Source of the DNA: JACDER01 sp963842575
Lineage (GTDB): Bacteria > Actinomycetota > Thermoleophilia > Gaiellales > Gaiellaceae
Length of the DNA: 64,000 nucleotides
Direction of reading: 5' to 3'
Assembly (NCBI GenBank): GCA_963842575.1
Contig: CAWJGS010000002.1
Coordinates: 1-64,000 of the forward strand
Positions within the stretch are counted from its first letter, which is position 1; each line of letters starts with the position of its first letter. The notes below the pieces were generated by a model that did no database searches, was not told where the DNA came from, and worked only from the letters and a program-made list of their open reading frames with translations. Below, one piece after another: positions 1 through 9,699 of this stretch. The position numbers and the translations under genes are program-made.

Positions 1-1
1 A

Positions 2-316
2 ATCGGGAGCGAGCAGGACACTGTCCTCGCGGACTTGCTTGCCGGAGATGAGCCACCGCCCGAGGAGGCGGCCGAGGTAGCGCTGCGTCGCGACGGCGTG
101 CGTGCCGTGCTGAGGTGCCTGCCCGACCTCGACCGGCAGGTCATCGGATTGCGTTTCGGGCTCGACGACGGCGAGCCGGAGACGCTCGAGCAGATTGGCC
201 GCCGCGTGGGGCTGACGCGCGAGCGCGTGCGCCAACTCGAGGGGCAGGCGCTCCGCCGCCTCGCGTCGGTCGCCGAGCTACAGGACGGAGCGCGCGAGAC
301 CCTGTTTCATGGCTGA
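2..316 (+). CDS. RNA polymerase sigma-70 family factor, C-terminal part (cut by window edge)
   Basis: The reading frame is open from base 2 and ends at 316, so the start lies outside the window. The visible 104 residues are the end of region 3 and the whole of region 4 of a sigma-70 type factor, which binds the -35 element. Evidence is the typical LPDLDRQVIGLRFGL stretch followed by the helix-turn-helix TLEQIGRRVGLTRERVRQ. The tail after the helix is short. Its last 39 bp overlap the convergent dehydratase gene. The family call is firm; whether this is a principal or an alternative (RpoD-like group 2) factor cannot be told without regions 1 and 2. Confidence 0.88.
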   Translation: MGSEQDTVLADLLAGDEPPPEEAAEVALRRDGVRAVLRCLPDLDRQVIGLRFGLDDGEPETLEQIGRRVGLTRERVRQLEGQALRRLASVAELQDGARETLFHG

Positions 317-649
317 TACAGCACGGCTGTCTTCGCCGGCAACGAAGAAGTCGTTGCGATGCAGGCCCCTGATCTTGTGCGTCCACCATGTGACTGTCGT
401 CCTGCCCCATTCGGTCGGCGGCGCGGGGTGATGCCCCTCTTCCTCGGCAAGCGCGCCCACGCTGTTCGTGAATTCCAGCGCCTGCGCAAAGTCGTCGAAT
501 GAAAAGACGCGTCGCAGCCCTTTGAATCCGCCGAGGTTCACTATCTCCCAGTCAGGGACTTGGGGATGAAATTCGGCGATCTCGGCATCGGTCACGGTCG
601 GTGCGTCCTTGCGACACGCGACGCACTTCATCTGCGCCAGTCTCTCCAT
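278..649 (-). CDS. 4a-hydroxytetrahydrobiopterin dehydratase (pterin-4a-carbinolamine dehydratase)
   Basis: Small cytosolic enzyme of 123 residues that dehydrates 4a-hydroxytetrahydropterin to recycle the cofactor of aromatic amino acid hydroxylases. The family signature is present: EGHHPAPPTEWGRTTVTWW then TH and GLHRNDFF, with the paired histidines and the later TH histidine. An N-terminal CVAC pair, common in soil actinobacterial versions, is also seen. The ATG at 649 is preferred because GAGAGGGG lies just upstream; a second ATG at 631 would also give a full domain. The frame stays open upstream of 649, into the broken hydrolase, which is probably a frameshift effect. No hydroxylase partner is in the window. 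Confidence 0.87.
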   Translation of the reverse strand: MERLAQMKCVACRKDAPTVTDAEIAEFHPQVPDWEIVNLGGFKGLRRVFSFDDFAQALEFTNSVGALAEEEGHHPAPPTEWGRTTVTWWTHKIRGLHRNDFFVAGEDSRAVSAMKQGLARSVL

Positions 650-739
650 CTGCCCCTCTCCACTCGAATCGGCCCCGCACACGCGGCTACTCGCGCAATC
701 AGGGTATCGCTCCTCCGGTGTTCCCTCGCGAGTCACGCG

Positions 740-1407
740 GTCCGGTCGAAATGGTCTGAGGAAAGGCTCTCCTTCCTTACGGAGGGCGGCGGAGAGCAGC
801 GTCGGTTCGACGATCATCCAGATGTGGCCGCCGGGAACATCAAGCTCGTGGTGGCTCGCCCCGTTCGGCTGCAAGTCTCCGGCAGTGCTCGGGGGTCGTG
901 AGCTGGTCGGTCGAGCTGCCAACGACCGTGACCGGCACCGAAGCTGGACTCAGCCGCTCGAGCTGGGGGCTGAGGTCGAGGTCGTGCACAGCTCGCGCGA
1001 CGGCGAGTGCGGTCCGCGGCGAGCGCGAGACACTACCCATGGCTCGCGAGAGCTCGCCGGCCGGGTAGCACCCGCGCATGACCTGCCCGATGAACGCGAA
1101 CAGACTTCTCGTCATCGGTTTGCGCAGCGGGAGCCCGGCAGGTGAGAGCCAGAATCAGACGCTCGATCGCAGCCGGCCGATCGGCCGCAACGAGGATCGC
1201 CAGCGCCGCGCCCATCGAATGGCCGGCCAACGAGATCGGCCCTTCTCTCCGGGCGATCTGCTCGGCGAGCCACTCGTGATAGCCACTGAGCTCCCGGCCG
1301 GTTGTTTTGTACGGCGGTAACTCGAAGGGCCTCCCATCCGACTGGCAAACCGCGGCGATAGAGGCCTGGGACCAGCTCCCCCATCCGGGAACGAAGAGAC
1401 CGGACAC
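740..1407 (-). pseudogene. alpha/beta hydrolase, split over three frames
   Basis: A serine hydrolase fold is recognisable but no single frame carries it. The first part, from a GTG at 1407, has FVPGWGSW and the nucleophile elbow LAGHSMGAALAI. The middle part (about 1115 to 840) has PVTVVGSSTDQLTTP, where the acid residue normally sits. The last part, in a third frame, has DVPGGHIWMI with the catalytic histidine. The order resembles BioH/RutD-like hydrolases. At least two frameshifts (near 1115 and 850) break it, and the 3' end is only approximate because the last frame runs into the dehydratase gene. Substrate unknown. The parts keep good consensus, so the damage is recent or a sequencing artefact. 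Confidence 0.6.
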
Positions 1408-1466
1408 AGAACCGATGGTCGCCCTGTCACAAATGACAAAGTGCCGCGGAGCCGGCGCGGCGAACG

Positions 1467-3609
1467 CTAAGCGATCGCCGCGCGGAACACGGCGCGGAAC
1501 GGGGCGACGAGCTTTAGCGCGTATGCCATGCTCATGTGGGTCGTGTTCCAGTACGCGATTGTGTGGCCGATGACCATCGGGCAGAGGTCTAGGTAGCAGA
1601 ACCAGGGCGAACATCAATGAATCCTGCCCCTCGAAGCGCGCCTGAGCGGCCACGTACTCGTACAGCTGCGGCCGTGTCGGTGCCGCCAGCAGCGCATCAG
1701 GCTCGCGCCGGACGAGAGCAGACAGTCGACGATCCCCCGCGTCTGGTACGGCACATCCCCGAGCACGACGACGCGCTTGGAGAAGGGCTTCAGGGCCGCA
1801 GTCACGGACTTGATCGCGTCGACCGTCGTTTGGCCGCCGTCCCCTGGCGAGTGCGGGAGCGAGCCGAATGCCCCTCCCACGAGCGTGACTGTCGGATGGA
1901 GCGCCCGCGCGCGCCTGACCGCCCAGTTGATCCAGGCGCGACATTCGGGATTCTTCGCGTCCGGCTTCTTCCACCTCCAGGGCAGGCAGCTCGGCTTCGT
2001 GAACGGTCGAACGACCCAGCCGTCGCGTGCGGCCATCTGCAGGATCGCGGGCATCCAGACTCGCAGGTGCGAGTCGCCGATAACCGCGATCGACCTCCTC
2101 GCCGACGGGCGCCCGAGGCGGCAGACGCGCGAGCTCGTCTCGCCGTTACGGGGTTCGCATCCCGGCGGGTACGAGTAGTGAGAGGAGCCGAGCTTGTCGA
2201 GCGCAGCCCGGGGAACGAGGCCGCCGGGAATGCCGGCCCCACGCCTTGCAGCCTCGACGGTGGAGATCACCTCCGGGAGTGAGCCGCCGGAGACACCCTG
2301 CGCCGCCAGCGAGCGCCCGCCGGACGGCGTCTGGCGCAGTCCGACCGGCTGCGCAGGAGTCCCGCTCGCCTCGAAGCGGTCGGCCGCGGTCGAGATCGAG
2401 CCGATGGAGAGCACCGCGGCCACGAGGGCGACTGCGCCGATCGAGGCGGGCCAGAGCAGCGCGCTCAGCGGCCGCGAGCGCATGTGCCGGATGGGGTTCT
2501 CGAAGAAGCGATAGGTCAGGATTGCTACGAGGAACGACGCAAAGACGAGGAGCAGCCTAGTCAAGAGGCCCAGCGCGTGGCCGACGTACAGCGCCCCCAG
2601 GATGAGGAAGGGCCAGTGCCATAGGTACAGCGCGTATGAGCGGTCGCCGATGTACCGGAAGGGCTTCAGCGCTAGCACCCGGCCGACGGAGAAGCGCGAG
2701 GGTACCCGCGTGAGGCCGGCGGCGATGACGAGCACCGTGCCGAGCGTGGGAACGAGCGCCGCGTAGCCCGGAAAGGCGGTCGCATGCGAGTAGGCGAACG
2801 CGGCGGCGACGATCGCGGCCGCGCCGGCCCACCCGACGATCGGCGGGATCCGTCTTCTTTCGCGCGCCAGCCAGGCGGCGCCGACCGCCCGTGCCGCTCC
2901 CAGCCCGAGCTCCCACGCCCGCGTGAGCGTCGAGAAGTACGCGCTGGTGGGGTGCGCCTCCGTGTCGTAGACCGACCAGGCGAAGGACGCGGCGACGGCG
3001 ACCATGACGGCGACGAAGACCGGCCGCAACCCGTTCGCCGGCCACGCCGTGTGCGTGGCCCGCTGCCCGCGCAGCAAGCGGCGGAGCGCCGATGCGGCAA
3101 AGAGGACGAGGAAGATGACCGCAGGCCAGACGACGTAGAACTGCTCCTCGACCGCGAGCGTCCAGAAATGGAGGAACGGGGAGGGCGGCTGCGCCTGCGT
3201 GAAGTAGTCGACGTGGGCGCTGCCGAAGTGGATGTTGGCGGCGAAGAAGGAAGCCCAGATGCTGTCCCACACCATCGGCTTCGTGACGAAGTTGACGATC
3301 TGGAGAACGGCGACGTCGACGACGACCAGCGTCAAGGCCGCCGCGGGGAGGATCCGCCGCGCGCGCCGGAGGTAGAAGCCGGCCGAACGGAACCCGGCCC
3401 TGGTCGCGGGCTTGCGAAAGCAGGAGGCCGGTGATCAGGAATCCGGACAGGACGAAGAAGACGTCGATCCCGAGGTAGTCGCCGTGCACCGGGTCCAGGT
3501 CGGCGTGGTCGCAGACGACGAGCAGCACCGCGACCGCGCGCAAACCCTGCAGGTCTGCCCGGTGTCTCCCCCTCGGCAAGCCGTTCACGCCGGAGCCCGA
3601 CGCCCCCAT
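1467..3609 (-). pseudogene. acyltransferase-3 (OafA/YrhL type) with C-terminal SGNH domain, frameshifted
   Basis: Membrane O-acyltransferase, about 710 residues when the frames are joined, of the kind that acylates cell-surface sugars. The ATG at 3609 has AGGAGG upstream. The N-terminus shows DLQGLRAVAVLLVV and DVFFVLSGFLITGLLL; the next frame (from about 3380) continues through HFWTLAVEEQFYVVWP, SYALYLWHWPF and RFFENPIRH with some ten membrane segments. The extracellular SGNH domain follows: IAVIGDSHLRVWMP, then, after two more shifts near 1700 and 1600, DLCPMVIGHTIAYWNTTHMS and a TAG at 1467. The Asp that usually stands three before the catalytic His looks replaced by Asn. At least three indels separate the pieces. 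Confidence 0.75.
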
Positions 3610-4302
3610 CCGAAGCCTCCTCGTAGAGGTGAGCGATTCTCCCGCTCGCCTGTTAGAAACCTATTGCGGTTTCGTACGTTTTCCAAGGGGGCAGCGCGGG
3701 CGTTGAAAACGCGAACTGGTACCGGTCGAAGGCTGCCTGCCGCTCGCTCTCCGTCGACTCGCGTGTCGCCGGCGCGCGCTACGCGGATGCGGTGGATGCG
3801 CACAGCACACGATGGGATGGCTGCAATGCCGAACGAGGACGGCACGTGGTACCTCCCATTTATGGGAACCGTGGGCGATGCTCAGCCTAGGCGCCGGCGC
3901 GCCCGACTACGCTGTGCGATCTCCAGCCGAGACAACGAAAGGCCCGCATTTGCAGGCCTTTCATGTGTGGACCTAACAGGACACCTTTCAAACTTTCGCG
4001 CGGGTCCTGGCCCTCCTCGAGACTGGCTCCGAGACGCGCGGGCTCGCCGCGAACCGCCCCGCGCGTCCGTGACGATGCGATCACCGTGTGGACGCTTGCC
4101 CCCTTGCGTTCCCGGTCGAGAGCCTTTGCTTGAGCCGAGGAGGTGCTCTTCGGTTCGGCGACCTGGTCTGCGAGCCTCGATCTCTCCAACTTCACGCTCG
4201 AGATCGGCCTGGTGTTCGCGTCCGAGCATTCGAACGTCTCGTCCATGGCGCCCTACGCCTGTGTCTCCTGTCGACGGTCGCAGGTTGTCTGCGCAGTCGA
4301 CG
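3610..4302. other. intergenic region without a convincing gene
   Basis: About 690 bases between the acyltransferase start and the DUF3224 relic. Open frames exist on both strands but none has a ribosome site or a recognisable domain. The only clear structure is the hairpin at 3937-3962. The acyltransferase promoter probably lies in the first 150 bases; I cannot name its boxes. Confidence 0.5.
3937..3962. terminator. hairpin, terminator-like
   Basis: GAAAGGCC and GGCCTTTC form a perfect 8-bp stem; inside it GCA and TGC can pair further across a c/a mismatch. A short U-poor tail follows. It could serve a transcript on either strand, but no intact gene ends here. Confidence 0.5.
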
Positions 4303-4610
4303 TCATGGGCTGGCGAGCTCGATCTTTCCGCTGTAGGTCGTTACCGGGCCCGTCGGAAAGACAACCGTCCCGACCTCGTGCAGAAGACGCCGTGCAGCCC
4401 TGCCAGACAACCCTTGGCCGCTGGCCGTCGCGTCTCGTGGACGACGAGATCCGCGTCGTTGTGCCCGGTGAGGTGGAACGTGACCGTGCCAGCGACGCCG
4501 TTCACCGTGCCGGTGAATGTCTCCACGTCGTGGAAGTTGGCGCTTCCGTCTGCGTGGATCACCAGGATGCCGTTGAGGGTCGACGTGCCTGTGAATGTGC
4601 CCGTGTAGGC
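4303..4610 (-). pseudogene. DUF3224-like protein, N-terminus lost
   Basis: About 100 residues that read like the C-terminal two thirds of the DUF3224 beta-barrel family: YTGTFTGTSTLNG, HDVETFTGTVNGVAGTVTFH, then (after a frameshift near 4380) GLHGV and GPVTTYSGKIEL before the stop. These proteins have no established function. The N-terminus is missing because at about 4610 the frame runs straight into the reverse complement of an IS3-type transposase end. Family assignment is from memory of the repeated Gly-Thr pattern and is moderate. Confidence 0.5.
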
Positions 4611-4806
4611 GGATCTGCTGCGCCGGCGCTCGTTCCCGACCCGCCAGGAGGCCCGCACCGCCGTCTTCGACTGCATCGAGACGTTCTACAACCCCATCAG
4701 GTTCCACTCGACGCTCGGCTACCTCTCACCGGTCGACTACGAAAGAATCAATGAGGAAGAGAAAGCCGCCTAACCAGAGAGTGTCCACCGAAACGGGGCG
4801 GTCCAG
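4611..4806 (+). mobile_element. right end of an IS3-family element (transposase OrfB C-terminus plus terminal repeat)
   Basis: Bases 4611-4773 encode the last 53 residues of an IS3/IS150-type integrase-core transposase: RRSFPTRQEARTAVFDCIE, then FYNPIRFHSTLGYLSPVDYE and a TAA at 4771. Nine bases later TGTCCACCGAAACGGGGCGG (from 4782) looks like the right terminal inverted repeat of this family. The rest of the element, including the DDE residues and the left end, is absent; the break is the junction with the DUF3224 relic. It is therefore a dead remnant. Confidence 0.75.
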
Positions 4807-4823
4807 ACCTCCCCCCGCGGCTG

Positions 4824-4917
4824 ACCCTGGAGGGTGAGCTCGTCGCCTTCGGTGAGGACAGACTTCCGAGCTTCCCGCGCCTTTGCGAGCGGATGCTGCA
4901 CCGCAGGCCGGGCCGCA
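4824..4917 (+). pseudogene. ATP-dependent DNA ligase relic 1a (middle of adenylation domain)
   Basis: Directly after the IS end the sequence encodes LTLEGELVAFGEDRLPSFPR and CERMLHRRPG. This is the stretch after motif III in LigD/LigC-type ATP-dependent ligases (usual form LDGELVA..., RMLHGRPG). It stops making sense after about 4917, where the PQQ gene's terminator begins. A matching continuation sits at 6497, on the far side of the PQQ gene, and a fuller copy at 9700. The element end appears to sit inside the relic. Confidence 0.6.
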
Positions 4918-4985
4918 GGCGCCGCCTACTCCGGCAACCCGCCAACCGAACCGACTGTCGCACGGTTGAGCCATATATGACAGAA

Positions 4986-5010
4986 GACCCGGCCTGGCGG
5001 GGGCCGGGTC
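4986..5010 (-). terminator. Rho-independent terminator of the PQQ-repeat gene
   Basis: GACCCGGCC (4986-4994) and GGCCGGGTC (5002-5010) form a perfect 9-bp GC stem with a 7-base loop. On the minus strand it lies just past the stop at 5014 and is followed by TTCTGTCAT. Confidence 0.75.
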
Positions 5011-5013
5011 GGA

Positions 5014-6270
5014 TCAGCGGTTGATGGGTGCGCTTCGCTTGTGTTTGGTGTCGGGGAGTTGGAGGCGTACATGTTGTCGGAGCCGACGTACAGCTTCCCG
5101 TCGGAAACTGTCGGCGACGCGTCGACGAAGTAGCCCGTCTTGTACGACCAGAGCTTTTCGCCTGTGGTGGCATCGAGAGCCCACACGCGGTCGTCGGTTG
5201 AGCCGATGTACACGACGCCGTTGGCTACCGATGGCGAGGAGAAGAAGGGATCAGATGCGAAGTCGGTTGTCCACAGATTCGCGCCGGTGGCTGGATCGAG
5301 CGCGTACAACTTGCCGTTGAAGGAGCTGACGTACACCCTCCCGCCGGCCACCGCGGCCGGAGATCGACGAAACCGCCGGTGTTGAACGACCACAGCTTCG
5401 CGCCTGTTTTGGCGTCGAGCGCGTACATGTTGCGGTCGACCGAGCCGATGTACACCACCCCGTTCGCCACGGTCGGCATCGGATCGATCTCGGCGCCGGT
5501 TTCGAACGACCACACCTCCACGCCAGTCTTCGCGTTGAGCGCGTGCACGGTCTTGCCGAAGTCGTCGCCGAAATACACCATCCCGTCCGCGACCGCCACC
5601 GGCCCGGGGAGGCCGGACTCGAAGCTCGAAAGCTGCTTGCCCGTTCTCGCATTGACCGCGAACAGATCGTGGCCCGAGGGGACGTAGACCACCTTCTTCA
5701 TCACGGTTGGCGTGCCCAACGCCGCCTGCGGCGTCGTCCGACCACATCACCTTGCCCGTTCTGGCCTGGAGCGCGTACAGGTGCCCGTAAATCCCGTCCG
5801 GGTTGGGGCGGCCGTCAGTCGAGCCGATGTACACCACGCCGTTGGCGACCGCGGGTGACGTATTACCTGGTGTGCCGGCGGTGGTAAACGACCACAGAAG
5901 CTTGCCCGTTCTGGCATTGAACGCGTAGAACTTGCCCGTGGAGGCACTGATGAAGTCGTCCGAGCCGACGTACACCACACCATTCACCACAGCCGCCGAC
6001 GATTCAGCGATGTGGCCGGTGCGGAACGACGAGTCCGACGCCCAGGCCCGCCACGTTCGCCGGACCCAGGACCCGCTCGAACGGGTTAGAGCGCCCGCCG
6101 CTCGGAAGGAACCCGAACTGCGTCCAGCTCCCTCTAGCGGCCGACGCGGTCTGCGCCGAGGCGCTGCCAGACCCCGTTGCCAACGCGGGCGCAGCAGAAG
6201 CCACCGCGAGGGCTGCCAAAACCAACATCGCACCCGCGAACACGTTCCCAAGCCTCTGCCGCCCAAGCAC
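5014..6270 (-). pseudogene. secreted PQQ-like beta-propeller protein, several frameshifts
   Basis: About 418 residues when joined. A GTG at 6270 (AAGGGG upstream) opens a signal peptide with the hydrophobic run AMLVLAALAVASAAPALA. Then come seven or so propeller blades of the form GVVYVGSDD...LYALDARTGKLLWSF, for example VANGVVYIGSTDDRVWALDA and TTGEKLWSYKTG. Such repeats occur in outer or secreted propellers (BamB-like, alcohol dehydrogenase-like); no enzyme domain is attached. Shifts fall near 6040, 5725, 5365 and 5075, with perfect blade consensus on both sides of each. The stop TGA at 5014 is reached only in the last frame. Function unknown; a binding scaffold is likely. Confidence 0.75.
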
Positions 6271-6496
6271 GCTACCCCTTACCAGCCTCCTCAAATAGAT
6301 GACCAGCCCTCCGCACAGACTGCCGCTTTCGAGCCGAAGAGATCCCTAAAGAACCGACTCGGCCCACGACCCTATACCAACCCGTGCACGGCGCCCAAGC
6401 GCGTTCAAGCCTGAGGGGAGTCGGCTGGAGCGGGGCGAATGTCTCTGAGAGACATCCTTGTCTCCGCGCTGACGGCAATCTAGCCTCGGAGCCTCG

Positions 6497-6730
6497 TGGC
6501 CCGACCGGCAGCGCCGCGAGCTGCTCGAGGAGCTCAACCTGCACGCTCGCATTGGGATACGGCGATGGCGTTCGAGGACGGTAAGCGCCTCTTTCGGTCC
6601 GTGCAGGCCATCGGGCTCGAAGGCGTCGTTGCAAAGAAGCTCACCCAGCGTTACAAGCCGGGCGAGCGACTGTGGGTCAAGGTCAAGAATCGGGATTACT
6701 GGCGGTTCCCGCTTGAGCGCGGGGGGCAAT
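6497..6730 (+). pseudogene. ATP-dependent DNA ligase relic 1b (end of adenylation domain)
   Basis: Begins W-P-D-R then QRRELLEELNLH, loses one G, and continues SHWDTAMAFEDGKRLF, GLEGVVAKKLTQRYKPGERL and WVKVKNRDYWRF. GLEGVVAKK is ligase motif IV-like, and KVKNRDYW carries the motif V lysine that ends the adenylation domain. Comparison with the copy at 9700 shows a single-base loss in the LHGSHWD codons. No start, no N-terminal KxDG motif and no OB domain. It looks like the other half of relic 1a, split by the PQQ gene. Confidence 0.65.
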
Positions 6731-6741
6731 TCGCGGTGCGC

Positions 6742-6757
6742 ACGCTCCGCGATAGCC
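6742..6757 (+). repeat. 16-bp dispersed repeat, copy 1
   Basis: ACGCTCCGCGATAGCC, also at 12437 and 14384. It sits just after ligase relic 1b in a non-coding spacer, and the following bases gccgggcc resemble those after copy 2. Confidence 0.6.
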
Positions 6758-6969
6758 GCCGGGCCCCGCGTGGCGGCGCACTTGCCCGCGGGGGGCACGG
6801 GGGCTCCCCCTCCGACCGTGCGCACTGCGTCGACACTCGGGCCCGTGCTCGAACGAGTGGCCTCCGGTGAACTCACGGCTCCGGGCGGGACTCGTCGCCA
6901 GGCTCGAGGGGGCAGCGGCAACGCTCGAGGCGCTGGGAACGCGCACGCGCAAAGCTCGGCCCGCGGCTC

Positions 6970-7140
6970 TTGAACTCGTCCGGCCGAGATGGTGCCGGCG
7001 GCGTTCCCGTACCTACAAGCATTCCACGAGGACCACGAGGCCCCCGCGGCTTGCAGGGGCACCAGAAAGAGCAAGGGCCGCAGGGGCCGAAAGGCGACAC
7101 GGGAGCCACCGGAGCGACGGGGGTGGCAGCTCCCCGCGGC
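6970..7140 (+). other. collagen-like Gly-X-Y fragment
   Basis: One frame reads GPRGPRGLQGHQKEQGPQ and then GPKGDTGATGATG, a Gly-X-Y pattern typical of bacterial and phage collagen-like or fibre proteins. A TTG at 6970 could start it, but no ribosome site is visible and the pattern fades after 7130. It lies tail-to-tail with the fibre-like gene at 7228-8840. Probably a piece of a lost surface or tail gene. Confidence 0.35.
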
Positions 7141-7227
7141 CCCCCGCCGATCGGGAGCGCCGCGATCGCCTCTACGGTCGTGAGGGCCGGCGCAACCACC
7201 GCCGGCCCCCACATCGCAACGTTCGTT

Positions 7228-8840
7228 CTACGGCGTGACCTTTGGCGGCGCGGGCGGCGCCTTCTGATCGACTCCGCGGCCGACTTGTCGTACGCCTGCG
7301 GGGTGACGTACTTGCCCCGTTCCTCGCCGGTCTTTGCCTGTTCGGTCTGGAACGGGTGCGCACGCATGTACGGGTCGTTTCGTTGCGCGGTCACCTGCCA
7401 GGACACCGTCACGTCCGGCTTGTCCGTGCGGATCGTGAACTGGTTGTTGACGATCTCGTGGTAGACGCCGGCGCGGGCGTCCCAGTCCTTCTCGCCGACG
7501 ACGGTCAGCTGGTAGCGGAAGTCGGTGTTGATCTTGTCGAACCAGGCCGGCAACTGCACCGTCGCCAGCCCACTCCCGTCCGTGGTGATGTTGCCGCTGT
7601 AGGTGTCGAGCGCCTGGTCGGACTCGACCGCTGCGTGGACGAGGTATTTGTTCGCCGGGTCGAGCGGATCGTCGATCCGGAAGTTCTTCGTCCCCGTCAC
7701 CTGCAGGCTGCCGGCCACCAACACGTTCCCGCTGAACACGCCGCCGTAGCCGCTGGAGGAGATCCCCCAGATCCCGTACGCGGACTGACCGTTGTCGTCC
7801 TGTCCGATCACACCGTTCCCGCCCGTGGCGGCGCTGAGGAAGTCCCCGGCCGTGCTGCCGCCGGATCCCTCGACAGCCCCGAGCCTGGCGGTCGGGCTGG
7901 TCGTGCCGATTCCGACGTCGCCGGTCGAGGTGATCCGCATCGCCTCGGTGCCGTTGGTCTTCACGACCAGGTCGTGGGCATCGGTCGTCCCTAGGAAGTT
8001 CGCCCCCGGCGAGGTACCCGCGTTCCCGGTCAGGCTCCAGCCGCCGCCGGTGCCGACCGCCTGGCAGGAGACGCTGCCGTCGGCGTTCACTACCCGCACC
8101 GCAGTCCCCGCCGCACAGGTACCGCTCACCCGCTTCTGCAGCGCGGTCAAGTCGAGCCCGTCCAGCAGATCGGCGTTTTACAGGTTCGCAACCTTGGCGG
8201 TCGAGTTGACCGTGAGCGGCGAAATCAGGTTCGAGTTGACGATCGACTGCAGGCCAGGGCCGCCGGCGGTGTTTCTACCGATCACGCCGGCATTTGTGGC
8301 CGCGGCGCTGTCACCTTCGACTCCCGGGCCGACTCCGCTTGCCCGGTGTGCTTGCCGAGCACGCCGGTGCCACTTGGGCTGGTTGCGTAGACGCCGATCC
8401 CCGGGCCTGCCTGTGTGGCCCAGAGCCCGTAGCGGTTCGCGCTGGTCGACTTGCTCTCGGCCCGGATCGCGGCCGAGGTCGATCCAGGCGCGGTGGAGGA
8501 GAGCAGACCATAGACCGAGAACGCACCTGCGGCGGTCGAGGCCGAGTCGCCCCTATCCGCCGGCCCTGCACCGGCGGTGGTCGTATGCTGGCCGTAGAGC
8601 GCGATCCCGGACCCGCCTCCTGCCTGAGCCAGGATCGTGTGGTTGGACGTGTTCGCGTTCACGACTTTGAGCTGCGGGCCGGGTGCTGCCGCCCAGCGAC
8701 GTGGTCGCGGTGGCCGTGTTCGCCTGTCCGAGGATGAAGTTGCCGCCGTTGGCGGCTCCTCCGACCGCGACGAGGACAAGAGCCGCGGTGCCTGCCGCGG
8801 GCACGGCGAAGCGAAGTTTGTGGAGGATGGTGCGGAGCAT
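7228..8840 (-). pseudogene. secreted fibre-like protein (copy 1), frameshifted and with one in-frame stop
   Basis: About 535 residues when joined, from an ATG at 8840 with AAAGGAG upstream. Signal peptide (AAGTALVLVAV-like region), then NFILGQANTATATTSL, a low-complexity part rich in Gly, Ala, Ser (GSGIALYGQ, RYGLWATQAGPGIGVYATS), NADLLDGLDLTALQKRV, the fibre motif GDVGIGTTSPTARL, and a C-terminal domain with NFRIDDPLDPANKYLVHAAV, FRYQLTVVGE and DVTVSWQVTAQRNDPY. Similar proteins are common, function unknown, in soil bacteria. Frameshifts near 8680, 8300 and 7255; a TAA at 8178-8180 stands before NADLL. A paralogue is at 11170-12333. Confidence 0.7.
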
Positions 8841-9010
8841 CGGGTGCTCCTTTCCGGGCGGGCTCAGAGTCCGGGAGGACTACACAGGAGCGCCCACGTG
8901 GTACCGCAGGCTATCCGCTTCCTTGAGTTGAGAACGACCCACCCGCTCCCGAGGAATGAACAGGCGCACCGTTCCGGGCACGCCTGCTCGCTCGGGCGAT
9001 TGGTAGGTCG

Positions 9011-9631
9011 CTAGCCTCCGTAGAAGCCGACGGCGTTCACCGTCGTGGTGAAGGCCCGTGGGCCGGTGCTCGCTAAGAGGCACGCCTTGGTGTTAGCCGG
9101 TGGCTTCCATTGGAGCGGCGTCGGGAAGGTGAAGACGAGCGGGACAGCCTCGCTCAGGTCGCGGATCTCCCAGATGGAGCCGTCCAGGATCGGGCTCTGG
9201 GCGCAACTCGTAGCGTTGCTGGCAACGTGGTACGCGAACAGTTCGAGAGGGACGCCGTTTCCAGCGCCCAAAGGCGCGTCGGTCGAGACCGACAGGCTCG
9301 TGACGTTGATCGGCGACGCGCTCGGCCCGGCGATCCAGTTGGAAGTGTCGAAACTGATGCTTGCCCGCCAGGGCGAGGCGGGTGCAGCCGGGCGATCCGT
9401 GACCGTGCCGCCCACGTCCAGCGGCCCGGCTCCGTCGCCCACGGCAAGCTTCCCGTCGGAACTGACTTTGGCGAAGTAGGCCGAAGCCGAGTGGTCGGAG
9501 ATATTCGAGACCGTCCCGACCGTCGCGAGCGCCGTACCGACGAGTGGGCTGAGCAGGCTGCCGAGTCCGACCCCTGCCAGCACAAAGAGCCCGGCCATCG
9601 CTACCCGCAGTTTGGTGATGCGAACTTCCAT
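9011..9631 (-). CDS. secreted protein of unknown function, ISDHSASAYFAKV family (copy 1)
   Basis: Intact, 206 residues. The ATG at 9631 is chosen because AGGAGG stands eight bases upstream and because the same MEVR...K.RVAMA start occurs in the paralogue at 17890. A basic N-terminus and the hydrophobic run LFVLAGVGLGSLLSPLVG mark a signal peptide or anchor. Then NISDHSASAYFAKV, identical in both copies, and a beta-rich C-terminal part ending FTTTVNAVGFYGG, with two Cys residues (SCAQSP and KACLLAST) that may form a disulphide outside the cell. I do not recognise a named domain. It is one of the few unbroken genes in this region. Confidence 0.75.
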   Translation of the reverse strand: MEVRITKLRVAMAGLFVLAGVGLGSLLSPLVGTALATVGTVSNISDHSASAYFAKVSSDGKLAVGDGAGPLDVGGTVTDRPAAPASPWRASISFDTSNWIAGPSASPINVTSLSVSTDAPLGAGNGVPLELFAYHVASNATSCAQSPILDGSIWEIRDLSEAVPLVFTFPTPLQWKPPANTKACLLASTGPRAFTTTVNAVGFYGG

Positions 9632-9699
9632 TGATGGGTTCCTCCTACGTAGATGAACGGGCAAGGGTAGGGAGGTTTGGTCCCGCTTCCGCTGAGAAC

